DNA from: Flavisolibacter amylovorans
GTDB lineage: Bacteria > Bacteroidota > Bacteroidia > Chitinophagales > Chitinophagaceae
Assembly (NCBI RefSeq): GCF_039541815.1
Contig: NZ_BAABGY010000002.1
Coordinates: forward strand, 186,001 to 250,000
Direction: 5' to 3'
DNA: 64,000 nucleotides
Numbering within the stretch: position 1 is the stretch's first letter; every line of letters begins with the position of its first letter. Positions 56,647 to 64,000 of this stretch are shown here, piece by piece. Made by a program: the position numbers and the translations under genes. Below the pieces are notes generated by a model. It did no database searches. It saw only the letters and a list, made by a program, of their open reading frames with translations, and was not told the origin of the DNA.

Positions 56647-59067
56647 ATGAGCTCTCAAAACCAGGCCACACGCAGCGACCAGACGGGATTCAGCCCCAAA
56701 GAATTCCTGTTCAAGTACCTCCGCTTCCTGCCTTTGTTCATCCTGTCGGTGGTCCTTTCACTGATCGTCGCGTTCTTCTACCTGCGCTACACTTCCCCGG
56801 TATTCCAGTCGAAGGGTGCGCTCATCCTCACCGAGGACAAAGGCGCGAAGTCGGGCGACAAGTTCGAGCAGCTCTTCAGCGACGACCGTTCCAAGAACAT
56901 CAACAATGAGCTCGAGTTCCTGAAGTCGCGCGCCCTCCTCGAGCGCGTGGTGGCGGAGCTCGGCATCAATACCCGCTATTACGCCAAGGGCAAGATCAAG
57001 GAGCTCAACATCTATAAGGATGCGCCCTTCCGTCTTGAGATCCTCGCCCAGAAAGACAGCACCGCTCCCTTCGAGTTCGCCGTTCATTTCAAGGACGCCA
57101 ACAGCTTCCAGATCAACGGCAAGGGCCGCGTGTACAAGACCGGGCAGGAGATCTCGCACCCCGCAGGCCTCTTCCGCATCAACGCTACCGGCCCCCTCAG
57201 CAGCAAAGACGTGTACAGCGTTAAGTGGAACTCCCCCGCCCAGATGGCCACTGCCCTCCGGAAAGGGCTCCAGGCCTATAACAAGGCGGGCTCCTCCGGT
57301 ATCATCATCATCAACCTCGAGTCGGAGAATCCCTGGATGTCGGCCGACATCGTCAACAAGCTGATGAAGGAATACCAGGAAGGCACCATCGAGCAGAAGA
57401 ACAGCAAGAACCGCCAGACGATGGACTTCCTGAACACCCGCCTCGCGCTGGTGAACCGGGAGCTCGACTCCATTGAGCGCAATGTGCTTGCCTACAGAAA
57501 GTCCAACGACCTGAGCGACATCCAGTCGATGACCTCTTCCTACTTCTCCCGTGCCGACGCCGCCGACGAGAAGATCACCGAGCTCCGCGCGCAGCTCAAC
57601 GTGGTGAAGCTGATCCAGGACTACCTCCGCGACAACAAGCTTACCTATGAGATCGTGCCCTCTTCGCTCGGCCTCAACGATGTGACGCTGAACCAGCAGG
57701 TGTCGCTGTATAACAACTACCAGATGGAGCGTAAAACGCTCATCACCGAAGGCAACGTGCCGGTGGGCAACCCCCGCGTAAAGCTCAAGGAAGACCAGAT
57801 CGAGAAAATGCGCGGCAACATCTTGGAGAACCTTTCCAATGTGCGCCGCTCCTACGAAGGACAGCTCGCCGATGTCGACCGCAGGAACACCGCGCTGCAG
57901 GCCTCCATCCGCGGCTTACCTGAAAAGCAGCAGGTGCTGCTCGGCCTCGAGCGTGAGAAGCAAAGCAAGCAGGCCGTGTTCGCCTTCCTGAGCGAGAAGA
58001 AGGAAGAGACCGCGATCTCCCTCGCCGCTACCATCTCCAACATCGGGGTGCTGGAAAAGGCCGAGGTGAACCGGGTGCCGGTGAGCCCCTCGTCGATCAA
58101 GATCCGCGGTATCGCCCTGCTGATCGGCATCATCATCCCGCTGCTCTTTGTGCTTGTGCTCGAGATCATGGACGACAAGATCTCTTCCCGCGTCGACATC
58201 GAGCGCCATACCTCTGCCTCCATCCTGGGCGAGGTGAGCCACGCCGCCAACGAAGAGACCCTAGTGGTAAAGCCGCGCAGCCGCTCCTTCATCGCCGAGC
58301 AGTTCCGCATCATCCGCTCCAACCTGCAGTATATGCTTACCGAGACTGGCCGCACGCCCGTGCTGCTCGTCACCTCCTCGTTCTCGGGTGAGGGTAAGTC
58401 GTTCATCTCCACCAACATGGGCGCCGTAATGGCCCTTGCCGGCAAGCGCACCGTGATCCTCGAGCTTGACCTCCGCAAACCCAAGATCCTGCAGGGCCTC
58501 AACATGACGAAGAAGCCCGGTTTTACCAACTACCTCCTGGGCAAGGCTTCGCTCGACGACCTCATTGTACCTGTTGAAGGTATCGACAACCTCTTTGTGC
58601 TGCCTTGCGGACCCATCCCGCCGAACCCGGCCGAGCTGCTGCTCGACAAGCGCATCGATGAGGTCTTCCACTACCTCCGCACCAACTTCGACTTCGTGGT
58701 ACTCGACACCGCCCCGGTAGGCATGGTGGGCGATGCCATGACGCTCGCCAACTACGCCGACTCCTGCCTCTACATCGTGCGCCAGGGCGTTACCCACAAG
58801 AAGCAGCTCGAGATGGTGAATGATTTTTACAAGGCCAACCAGCTGCCGCGCATGTCGCTCATCCTCAACGACGTGAAGCTCCGTGCGGGCTACGGCTACT
58901 ATGGCTACGGCCGCTACGGCTACGGCTACGGCAACGGCTCTTACGGCTACGGATACGGATATGGCTACTATGACGATGATGTGGAAGGAACTTCTTTCCT
59001 TCGCCGCTGGTTTGGCTGGGCCATGCCGAGCAAGAAGAAAAAGGCCAAGAAAGAAAAGGCTGGATAA
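56647..59067 (+). CDS. Polysaccharide co-polymerase and tyrosine autokinase, Wzc-like
   Basis: 806 residues. An N-terminal Wzz domain with membrane helix (LPLFILSVVLSLIVAFFYL, near 29-47), a large periplasmic coiled-coil part (near 250-450), a second membrane helix (GIALLIGIIIPLLFVLVLEI, near 492-511) and a cytoplasmic BY-kinase. Kinase motifs: Walker A SSFSGEGKSF (near 577-586), Walker A' VILELDLRKPK and Walker B FVVLDTAPVG (near 683). The C-terminal tail is tyrosine-rich (YGYYGYGRYGYGYG, about residues 746-777), the autophosphorylation cluster that controls chain length and export. Confidence 0.92.
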   Translation: MSSQNQATRSDQTGFSPKEFLFKYLRFLPLFILSVVLSLIVAFFYLRYTSPVFQSKGALILTEDKGAKSGDKFEQLFSDDRSKNINNELEFLKSRALLERVVAELGINTRYYAKGKIKELNIYKDAPFRLEILAQKDSTAPFEFAVHFKDANSFQINGKGRVYKTGQEISHPAGLFRINATGPLSSKDVYSVKWNSPAQMATALRKGLQAYNKAGSSGIIIINLESENPWMSADIVNKLMKEYQEGTIEQKNSKNRQTMDFLNTRLALVNRELDSIERNVLAYRKSNDLSDIQSMTSSYFSRADAADEKITELRAQLNVVKLIQDYLRDNKLTYEIVPSSLGLNDVTLNQQVSLYNNYQMERKTLITEGNVPVGNPRVKLKEDQIEKMRGNILENLSNVRRSYEGQLADVDRRNTALQASIRGLPEKQQVLLGLEREKQSKQAVFAFLSEKKEETAISLAATISNIGVLEKAEVNRVPVSPSSIKIRGIALLIGIIIPLLFVLVLEIMDDKISSRVDIERHTSASILGEVSHAANEETLVVKPRSRSFIAEQFRIIRSNLQYMLTETGRTPVLLVTSSFSGEGKSFISTNMGAVMALAGKRTVILELDLRKPKILQGLNMTKKPGFTNYLLGKASLDDLIVPVEGIDNLFVLPCGPIPPNPAELLLDKRIDEVFHYLRTNFDFVVLDTAPVGMVGDAMTLANYADSCLYIVRQGVTHKKQLEMVNDFYKANQLPRMSLILNDVKLRAGYGYYGYGRYGYGYGNGSYGYGYGYGYYDDDVEGTSFLRRWFGWAMPSKKKKAKKEKAG

Positions 59068-59073
59068 TATTTT

Positions 59074-60042
59074 ATGCACATACTTGTTACAGGTGGAGCC
59101 GGTTTTATCGGCTCCAACCTCGTTGAGGAGCTCCTCCGTGACCCGCGGGTAACCGGGGTGCGGGTGCTCGACAACCTGGCCACGGGCTTTGCCCACAACC
59201 TGAAGGACTTCGAAGCCGACCCGCGTTTCGAGTTCCTGCAGGGAGACATCCGCGACTACGAGACCTGTCTCGCCGCCTGCAAAGGCATCGACCGGATCTC
59301 GCACCAGGCGGCCCTCGGCTCGGTACCCCGCTCCATCAACGACCCCCTTACGACCAACGCCGTCAACATCACCGGAACCCTCCACATCTTCACGGCCGCC
59401 CGGGAATGCGGGGTGCAGCGGGTGGTGTATGCCGCTTCCTCCTCCACCTACGGCGACCACCCCGGCCTGCCGAAAGTGGAAGACGCGATCGGCCGCCCGC
59501 TCTCGCCCTACGCGGTGACGAAGTACGTGAACGAGCTCTATGCCCGCGTGTATGCCGACGTTTACGGCATTTCCTTCGTCGGGCTCCGCTATTTCAACGT
59601 GTTCGGGCCGCGGCAGGATCCCAACGGGGCCTATGCCGCCGTGATCCCGCTCTTCATGAAGGCGGTGCTCGACAACGTGCCGCCGCACGTCAACGGCGAC
59701 GGCGAAACGAGCCGCGACTTCACCTACGTCAGCAATGCCGTGCACGCCAATATCTGCGCCCTCTTCACCGAGAATACCGACGCCCTGAACCAGGTGTACA
59801 ACATCGCCTGCGGCGAGCGCACCACGCTCAACGAGCTCTTCGAGACCATCAAGGGCATCGCCGGCTCCGACCTGGCGGCGATCCACGGCCCCGAGCGCGC
59901 CGGCGACGTGCGCCACAGCCTCGCTGACATCTCCCGGGCCCGCACCCTCCTGGGCTACGACCCGAAAGTAACCGTGCGCGAAGGACTCAAGGAAGCCTTT
60001 ACCTGGTATCGCCAGCACCACAACTACTCTTACTCCATATGA
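59074..60042 (+). CDS. UDP-GlcNAc 4-epimerase-like SDR enzyme (WbpP type)
   Basis: 322 residues, extended short-chain dehydrogenase. The NAD motif is GGAGFIGS (7-14); the active site has SSSTYGDHPGLPKVED (near 125-140) and YAVTK (Tyr-x3-Lys, near 147-151). GSVPRSINDP and VNGDGETSRDFTYV fit the WbpP/Gne-type 4-epimerases that make UDP-GalNAc, rather than RmlB. It supplies a precursor sugar for the polymer. Overlaps the next gene by 4 bp. Confidence 0.8.
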   Translation: MHILVTGGAGFIGSNLVEELLRDPRVTGVRVLDNLATGFAHNLKDFEADPRFEFLQGDIRDYETCLAACKGIDRISHQAALGSVPRSINDPLTTNAVNITGTLHIFTAARECGVQRVVYAASSSTYGDHPGLPKVEDAIGRPLSPYAVTKYVNELYARVYADVYGISFVGLRYFNVFGPRQDPNGAYAAVIPLFMKAVLDNVPPHVNGDGETSRDFTYVSNAVHANICALFTENTDALNQVYNIACGERTTLNELFETIKGIAGSDLAAIHGPERAGDVRHSLADISRARTLLGYDPKVTVREGLKEAFTWYRQHHNYSYSI

Positions 60043-61091
60043 ATAAGACGCTCCTGATCACCGGCGGCGCGGGCTTTATCGGCTCGCACGTCGTCCGCCT
60101 CTTCGTGACCAAGTACCCCGGCTACCGCATCGTAAACGTGGACGCGCTCACGTATGCCGGCAACCTCGAGAACCTCGCCGACATCCAGGATGCGCCCAAC
60201 TATGTATTCGAGAAGGTGAACATCGTGGACGCCGCCGCCGTGGATGCGCTCTTCGCGCAGTACCAGCCTGACGGCGTCATCCACCTCGCCGCCGAGAGCC
60301 ACGTAGACCGCTCCATCGTGTCGCCGCTCGACTTTGTGTTCACCAATGTGATCGGCACCGTGAACCTGCTCAACGCCGCCCGCCTCGCCTGGAAAGGCCA
60401 GGAGGAAGGCAAGCGCTTCTACCACGTATCCACCGACGAAGTGTACGGAGCCCTGGGCGCCGAAGGCTTCTTCACCGAGGAGACGCCCTACAACCCGCAC
60501 TCGCCCTATTCGGCCTCCAAGGCCTCTTCGGATCACTTCGTGCGGGCCTACCACGACACCTACGGCCTGCCCATCGTGGTCACCAACTGCTCCAACAACT
60601 ACGGGCCCAATCACTTCCCCGAGAAGCTGATCCCGCTCTGCATCCACAACATCATCCACAACAAGCCGCTGCCCGTGTATGGCGACGGCAAGTATACCCG
60701 CGACTGGCTCTTCGTGAAGGATCATGCCGTAGCCATTGACCTCGTGTTCCACGAGGGTAAGAACGGGGAGACCTACAATATCGGCGGCTTCAACGAGTGG
60801 CAGAACATCGACCTCGTTAAGCTCCTGTGCCGCCAGATGGACGAGAAGCTCGGTCGCCCCGAAGGCACCTCGGAAGGGCTCATCACCTTCGTGAAGGACC
60901 GTCCGGGCCACGACCTGCGCTATGCCATCGATGCCTCGAAGATCAACCGGGAGCTGGGCTGGAAGCCGAGCGTCACCTTCGAGGAGGGTCTTTCGCTCAC
61001 CATCGACTGGTACCTGCAGAACGAGGAATGGCTGCGCCACGTCACGAGCGGCGCGTACCAGCAGTACTACGCCGGCCAGTACCAGGCCTGA
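60039..61091 (+). CDS. rfbB: dTDP-glucose 4,6-dehydratase
   Basis: 350 residues. RmlB converts dTDP-glucose to dTDP-4-keto-6-deoxyglucose, on the way to rhamnose and other deoxy sugars. Motifs: GGAGFIGSH (8-16), AAESHVDRSI (near 84-93), VSTDEVYGALG (near 129-139), YSASK (near 157-161) and TNCSNNYGP (near 185). The start overlaps the epimerase stop (ATGA). RmlA, C and D are not in the window. Confidence 0.93.
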   Translation: MNKTLLITGGAGFIGSHVVRLFVTKYPGYRIVNVDALTYAGNLENLADIQDAPNYVFEKVNIVDAAAVDALFAQYQPDGVIHLAAESHVDRSIVSPLDFVFTNVIGTVNLLNAARLAWKGQEEGKRFYHVSTDEVYGALGAEGFFTEETPYNPHSPYSASKASSDHFVRAYHDTYGLPIVVTNCSNNYGPNHFPEKLIPLCIHNIIHNKPLPVYGDGKYTRDWLFVKDHAVAIDLVFHEGKNGETYNIGGFNEWQNIDLVKLLCRQMDEKLGRPEGTSEGLITFVKDRPGHDLRYAIDASKINRELGWKPSVTFEEGLSLTIDWYLQNEEWLRHVTSGAYQQYYAGQYQA

Positions 61092-61123
61092 TGCTCCCCG
61101 GTACCCACATGTAGCCACCACCC

Positions 61124-62449
61124 ATGCTGAGCAAGCTGAAGCCTTTTTACATCTACACGTTTACGACCTTCTTCACCGCGGGCGTGTCGTTTGTGGTGTT
61201 CTCCTTCCTGACGCATTCCCTGAATGCGGCGGACTACGGCGTGATCAACTTGTACAGTGCCTTCTGCATCTTCATGACGCCGTTCATTGGCCTCGGGATG
61301 CAGGTGATGCTCGGCGTGGATTTCTTCAAGCTGTCGGAAGGAGACTTCAAGCACCAGTTCGTGAACGCCATGGCGCTGCCGTTGCTCGCGACGCTGGGCT
61401 TCACCGCGCTGTTTGCCGTTTTCCACCGGCAGGTCGAAGCGCTGCTGCACGTCAACACGGTCTTCGCCGTCACCTTCCCGCTGTGCTGCTTCATGATCCT
61501 GGTGAGCGACATCTTCCTCGTGCAGCTCCGCAACCGCGGCAACCACCTCGGCTTCGCAGCGGTATCGATCGTGAAGAACCTCGTGGAGGTGAGCACCACG
61601 GTGCTGTTCATCTATTTCATTCCCCTCGCCTGGAAAGGCCGCCTCCTCGGCAGCAATGCGGCCCTGCTGGTGAGCCTGCTGATCGCCATTTACCTCGTAC
61701 GCAGGTGGCGCCTCATGGAAGGCAAGTTCGAGTCGTCGAAGCTGAAGGCCAATTTCCGGATTGGCCTGCCGCTGGTGCCGGAGCGCCTCGCCATATTCGT
61801 GTTCTCGTTCTCCGACCGCTTTTTCATCGATCACTTCAGCACGGTGAAGGACGTTGGCCAGTACAGCGCCGGCGCCCAGATATCGGTGATCGTGCGCCTG
61901 ATGATCGTGACGCTGCTGACCACCTTTCAGCCCGGCATCCTGCGCGAGCTCGCGCGGGAGCAGATCAATTTCGCGGCGCTCCGAAAGATCAACCTGCAGT
62001 TCATCGCGGTTTGCCTCGCTACCATGCTGGGTATGCTGGCCCTGACGCCGCTCATCTTCCGGTTCTTCATCGGCGCTGCCTTCCAGGAAGGACAGGCCTA
62101 TGCCTTCTTCCTCACGCTGGGTATGTTCTTCTCGGGGCTCCAGAGCATGTTCATGACCTACCTGCTGTTCCTGAAGAAGAACAAGCTGCTGATGGTGACC
62201 TCGCTCGTGGGCGTCGTCACCTGCTGCGCGCTCAACTATGTCAACGTTTCGTACTTCGGCCCCATCGGGGCTACCTATACCAGCGTAGCGGTGTACGCCC
62301 TCATGTCGGGGATCACCCTGTATTTCGTGAACCAGTTCTACGGGCTCCGCAAGCTGCTCGGCGGCAACCCGTTGCGCCGGCAGGCCACTCCGCCTCCCGC
62401 CGGCGAGCCGGAGCCGCCGCGCGTGAAAGAGACCGCGGGCGGCGAATGA
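61124..62449 (+). CDS. Polysaccharide flippase, Wzx-like
   Basis: 441 residues with about 12-14 hydrophobic helices (FYIYTFTTFFTAGVSFVVFS at the N-terminus, GMLALTPLIFRFFIGAAFQE near 305-324). This is the MATE-like polysaccharide transport family that flips lipid-linked repeat units across the inner membrane. The C-terminal 25 residues are Pro/Arg-rich and cytoplasmic. In the operon it follows the nucleotide-sugar enzymes. Confidence 0.85.
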   Translation: MLSKLKPFYIYTFTTFFTAGVSFVVFSFLTHSLNAADYGVINLYSAFCIFMTPFIGLGMQVMLGVDFFKLSEGDFKHQFVNAMALPLLATLGFTALFAVFHRQVEALLHVNTVFAVTFPLCCFMILVSDIFLVQLRNRGNHLGFAAVSIVKNLVEVSTTVLFIYFIPLAWKGRLLGSNAALLVSLLIAIYLVRRWRLMEGKFESSKLKANFRIGLPLVPERLAIFVFSFSDRFFIDHFSTVKDVGQYSAGAQISVIVRLMIVTLLTTFQPGILRELAREQINFAALRKINLQFIAVCLATMLGMLALTPLIFRFFIGAAFQEGQAYAFFLTLGMFFSGLQSMFMTYLLFLKKNKLLMVTSLVGVVTCCALNYVNVSYFGPIGATYTSVAVYALMSGITLYFVNQFYGLRKLLGGNPLRRQATPPPAGEPEPPRVKETAGGE

Positions 62450-62488
62450 CCGCCCCTACCATCGTCCATCGTTTCTAACTGCTGAACC

Positions 62489-63913
62489 ATGTTATTCAAC
62501 TCATTCGAGTTCCTGCTCTTTTTCCCGATCGTGACGCTGATCTTCTTCCTGCTGCCGCACAAGTGGCGCTGGCTGCACCTGCTGATCGCCTCCTGTATCT
62601 TCTACATGGCGTTCATCCCGGTGTATATCCTGATCCTCATCTTCACGATCATCATCGATTACTACGCCGGCATCTTCATCGAGGAGGCCGAGGGCAAGCG
62701 GCGGAAATGGTGGCTCGGGGCAAGCCTCGTGGCCAATGTCGGTATCCTGGTGGTGTTCAAGTATTACAACTTCTTCATCAGCAACATCAACGAAAGCTTC
62801 GGCCTGCAGCAAACCACGCCGCTGCCCCTGCTCAACATCATTCTTCCGATCGGACTCTCGTTCCACACCTTCCAGGCGATGAGCTACACCATCGAAGTGT
62901 ACCGGGGCAAGGAAAAGGCGGAACGCCACTTCGGCATTTACTCGCTCTACGTGCTCTTCTACCCGCAGCTCGTGGCGGGCCCCATCGAGCGACCGCAGAA
63001 CCTGCTCTTCCAGTTCCATACAGAGCAAAAGTGGGACACGCAGCGCGTATACGAGGGCCTCAAGCTGATGCTGTGGGGCCTCTTCAAGAAAGTGGTGATC
63101 GCCGACCGCCTCTCGCTGTACGTAGACCAGGTGTACGGCGCGCCGCAGGACTGGCCCGGCGCCAACATCATCGTAGCCTCGGTGCTCTTCGCCATCCAGA
63201 TCTATTGCGACTTCTCGGGCTATTCCGACATGGCCATCGGCTCGGCCAAGGTGATGGGCTTCAAGCTCATGACCAACTTCAACCGGCCCTACTTCGCCCG
63301 CAACATCCAGGAGTTCTGGAAGCGCTGGCACATCTCGCTCTCCACCTGGTTCCGCGACTACCTCTACATCTCGCTTGGCGGCAACCGCGTATCCAACGTG
63401 CGCCGCTACCTCAATGTGGCCATCGTATTCCTCGTGAGCGGCTTCTGGCACGGCGCCAACTGGACCTTCATCATCTGGGGCGCGGTGCACGCGGTGCTCA
63501 TCACCGGCTATACCTTTTATAAGGAGTATATCAACAAGAGCCACAAGAGCACCTGGCTGGGCAACATGTGGTCGCTGGCCCTCACCTTCGGGGTAGTGGT
63601 GATCGCCTGGGTGTTCTTCCGCGCCTCCAGCGCCAGCGAGGCCTTCTATATGATCGGGCAGATGTTCCAGGCCGACTTCGGCAACTTCACGCTCAACCCG
63701 AAGGCCGACGACGCGCAGTTCGGCAACACGTCGGCGCTCATCGCCCTGTTCATGATCGGGCTGCTCTTCGTGAACGAGCGGTACCAGGACGTGCTGCAGA
63801 CGCGCCTCAACAACAAGCCCTACCTCGACGTGGCCTTCAACACCATGATCCTGTTCTTCATCATCGCTTTCGGCGTGTTCCAGCGCGTCTCCTTCATCTA
63901 CTTCCAGTTCTAG
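62489..63913 (+). CDS. MBOAT O-acyltransferase, AlgI-like
   Basis: 474 residues, about 11 membrane helices. MBOAT family marks: SFHTFQAMSYTIEVYRG (near 130-146), QLVAGPIERPQNLLFQF (near 158-174), FWKRWHISLSTWFRDYLYIS (near 275-294) and the conserved His in SGFWHGANWTFIIWG (near 315-329). AlgI-type proteins carry acetyl groups over the membrane for O-acetylation of exported polysaccharide, usually with an AlgJ/AlgX-like partner encoded next. Confidence 0.9.
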   Translation: MLFNSFEFLLFFPIVTLIFFLLPHKWRWLHLLIASCIFYMAFIPVYILILIFTIIIDYYAGIFIEEAEGKRRKWWLGASLVANVGILVVFKYYNFFISNINESFGLQQTTPLPLLNIILPIGLSFHTFQAMSYTIEVYRGKEKAERHFGIYSLYVLFYPQLVAGPIERPQNLLFQFHTEQKWDTQRVYEGLKLMLWGLFKKVVIADRLSLYVDQVYGAPQDWPGANIIVASVLFAIQIYCDFSGYSDMAIGSAKVMGFKLMTNFNRPYFARNIQEFWKRWHISLSTWFRDYLYISLGGNRVSNVRRYLNVAIVFLVSGFWHGANWTFIIWGAVHAVLITGYTFYKEYINKSHKSTWLGNMWSLALTFGVVVIAWVFFRASSASEAFYMIGQMFQADFGNFTLNPKADDAQFGNTSALIALFMIGLLFVNERYQDVLQTRLNNKPYLDVAFNTMILFFIIAFGVFQRVSFIYFQF

Positions 63914-63917
63914 TGCC

Positions 63918-64000
63918 ATGAATACCATCCTGAAAATGATCGTTCCGGTGGCCGGCGCACTCGTGCTCGCCACCCTGCTGCAGAAAGGGATCGAGAAAGG
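63918..64000 (+). CDS. Start of a gene cut by the window end
   Basis: An ATG 5 bp after the MBOAT stop opens MNTILKMIVPVAGALVLATL, a hydrophobic N-terminus that could be a signal anchor, and runs out of the window. By position next to an AlgI-like gene it may be the AlgJ/AlgX-like acetyltransferase partner; the sequence seen is too short to show this. Confidence 0.5.
   Translation, partial: MNTILKMIVPVAGALVLATLLQKGIEK

Overview
The window looks like a GC-rich Bacteroidota chromosome, most likely from the Chitinophagaceae or a close relative. This placement is inferred from the following: -7 elements of the TAnnTTTG type (55256, 48431, 33535, 32303, 8309), a secreted protein with a gliding-motility-type C-terminal sorting domain, an UpxY-type antiterminator opening a polysaccharide operon, an ECF sigma operon whose membrane partner carries VPxGFF repeats, and RHS proteins with the YYPFGMQMPGRKF junction. 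Shine-Dalgarno sequences are mostly absent, which makes two strong ones near 584 and 3377 stand out.

Region 1 (1-7.4 kb) is a plus-strand RNA-repair island. It holds a small unknown protein, a structured RNA, a soluble slipin/SPFH protein, a tRNA-Lys(CUU) with an altered T-loop, an unknown basic protein, a small protein paralogous to the N-terminus of the next gene, a BCS1-like AAA+ ATPase, a YkuK-family RNase H-like protein and the RNA ligase RtcB. The structured RNA at about 821-905 has all tRNA core elements in circularly permuted order, with a loop-capped acceptor stem and an open anticodon stem. This recalls the tRNA-like module of YrlA-type Y RNAs. No Ro/TROVE protein is visible here.

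Region 2 (7.4-10 kb) carries housekeeping and small genes: a DgkA-type kinase, a short asparaginase-like protein, a small membrane protein and a DUF1569 protein.

Region 3 (10-26.5 kb) is an orphan RHS tip array. An identical 20-bp sequence coding for part of YYPFGMQ occurs eight times. Each copy leads into a different C-terminal toxin candidate followed at once by an immunity candidate. One pair is on the plus strand and seven are on the minus strand, with one isolated core fragment. The tips and immunity genes are visibly AT-richer than the flanks. No full-length rhs gene lies in the window, so this reads as a cassette reservoir or recombination graveyard.

Region 4 (27-55 kb) is core chromosome: a PfpI/DJ-1 protein, an amidase lipoprotein, TsaB, an ArsR-type regulator with a persulfide-dioxygenase/rhodanese fusion, an LpxL-type acyltransferase, NadB, a YhhN protein, IspG, BatB and BatC, a class D beta-lactamase homologue, an ECF sigma operon, a large secreted sorting-domain protein, a polysaccharide deacetylase with a GNAT enzyme, and an HGSNAT-like membrane acyltransferase. 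Intergenic spaces are filled with short tandem words (7-10 bp) and GC-rich palindromes. Some palindromes are inside coding sequence: the nadB 5' end and an ispG linker.

Region 5 (55.2-64 kb) is an exopolysaccharide operon behind a clear Bacteroidota promoter: upxY-type antiterminator, Wza-like export lipoprotein, Wzc-like tyrosine autokinase, WbpP-like epimerase, RmlB-like dehydratase, Wzx-like flippase, an MBOAT O-acyltransferase and the start of one more gene cut by the window end.
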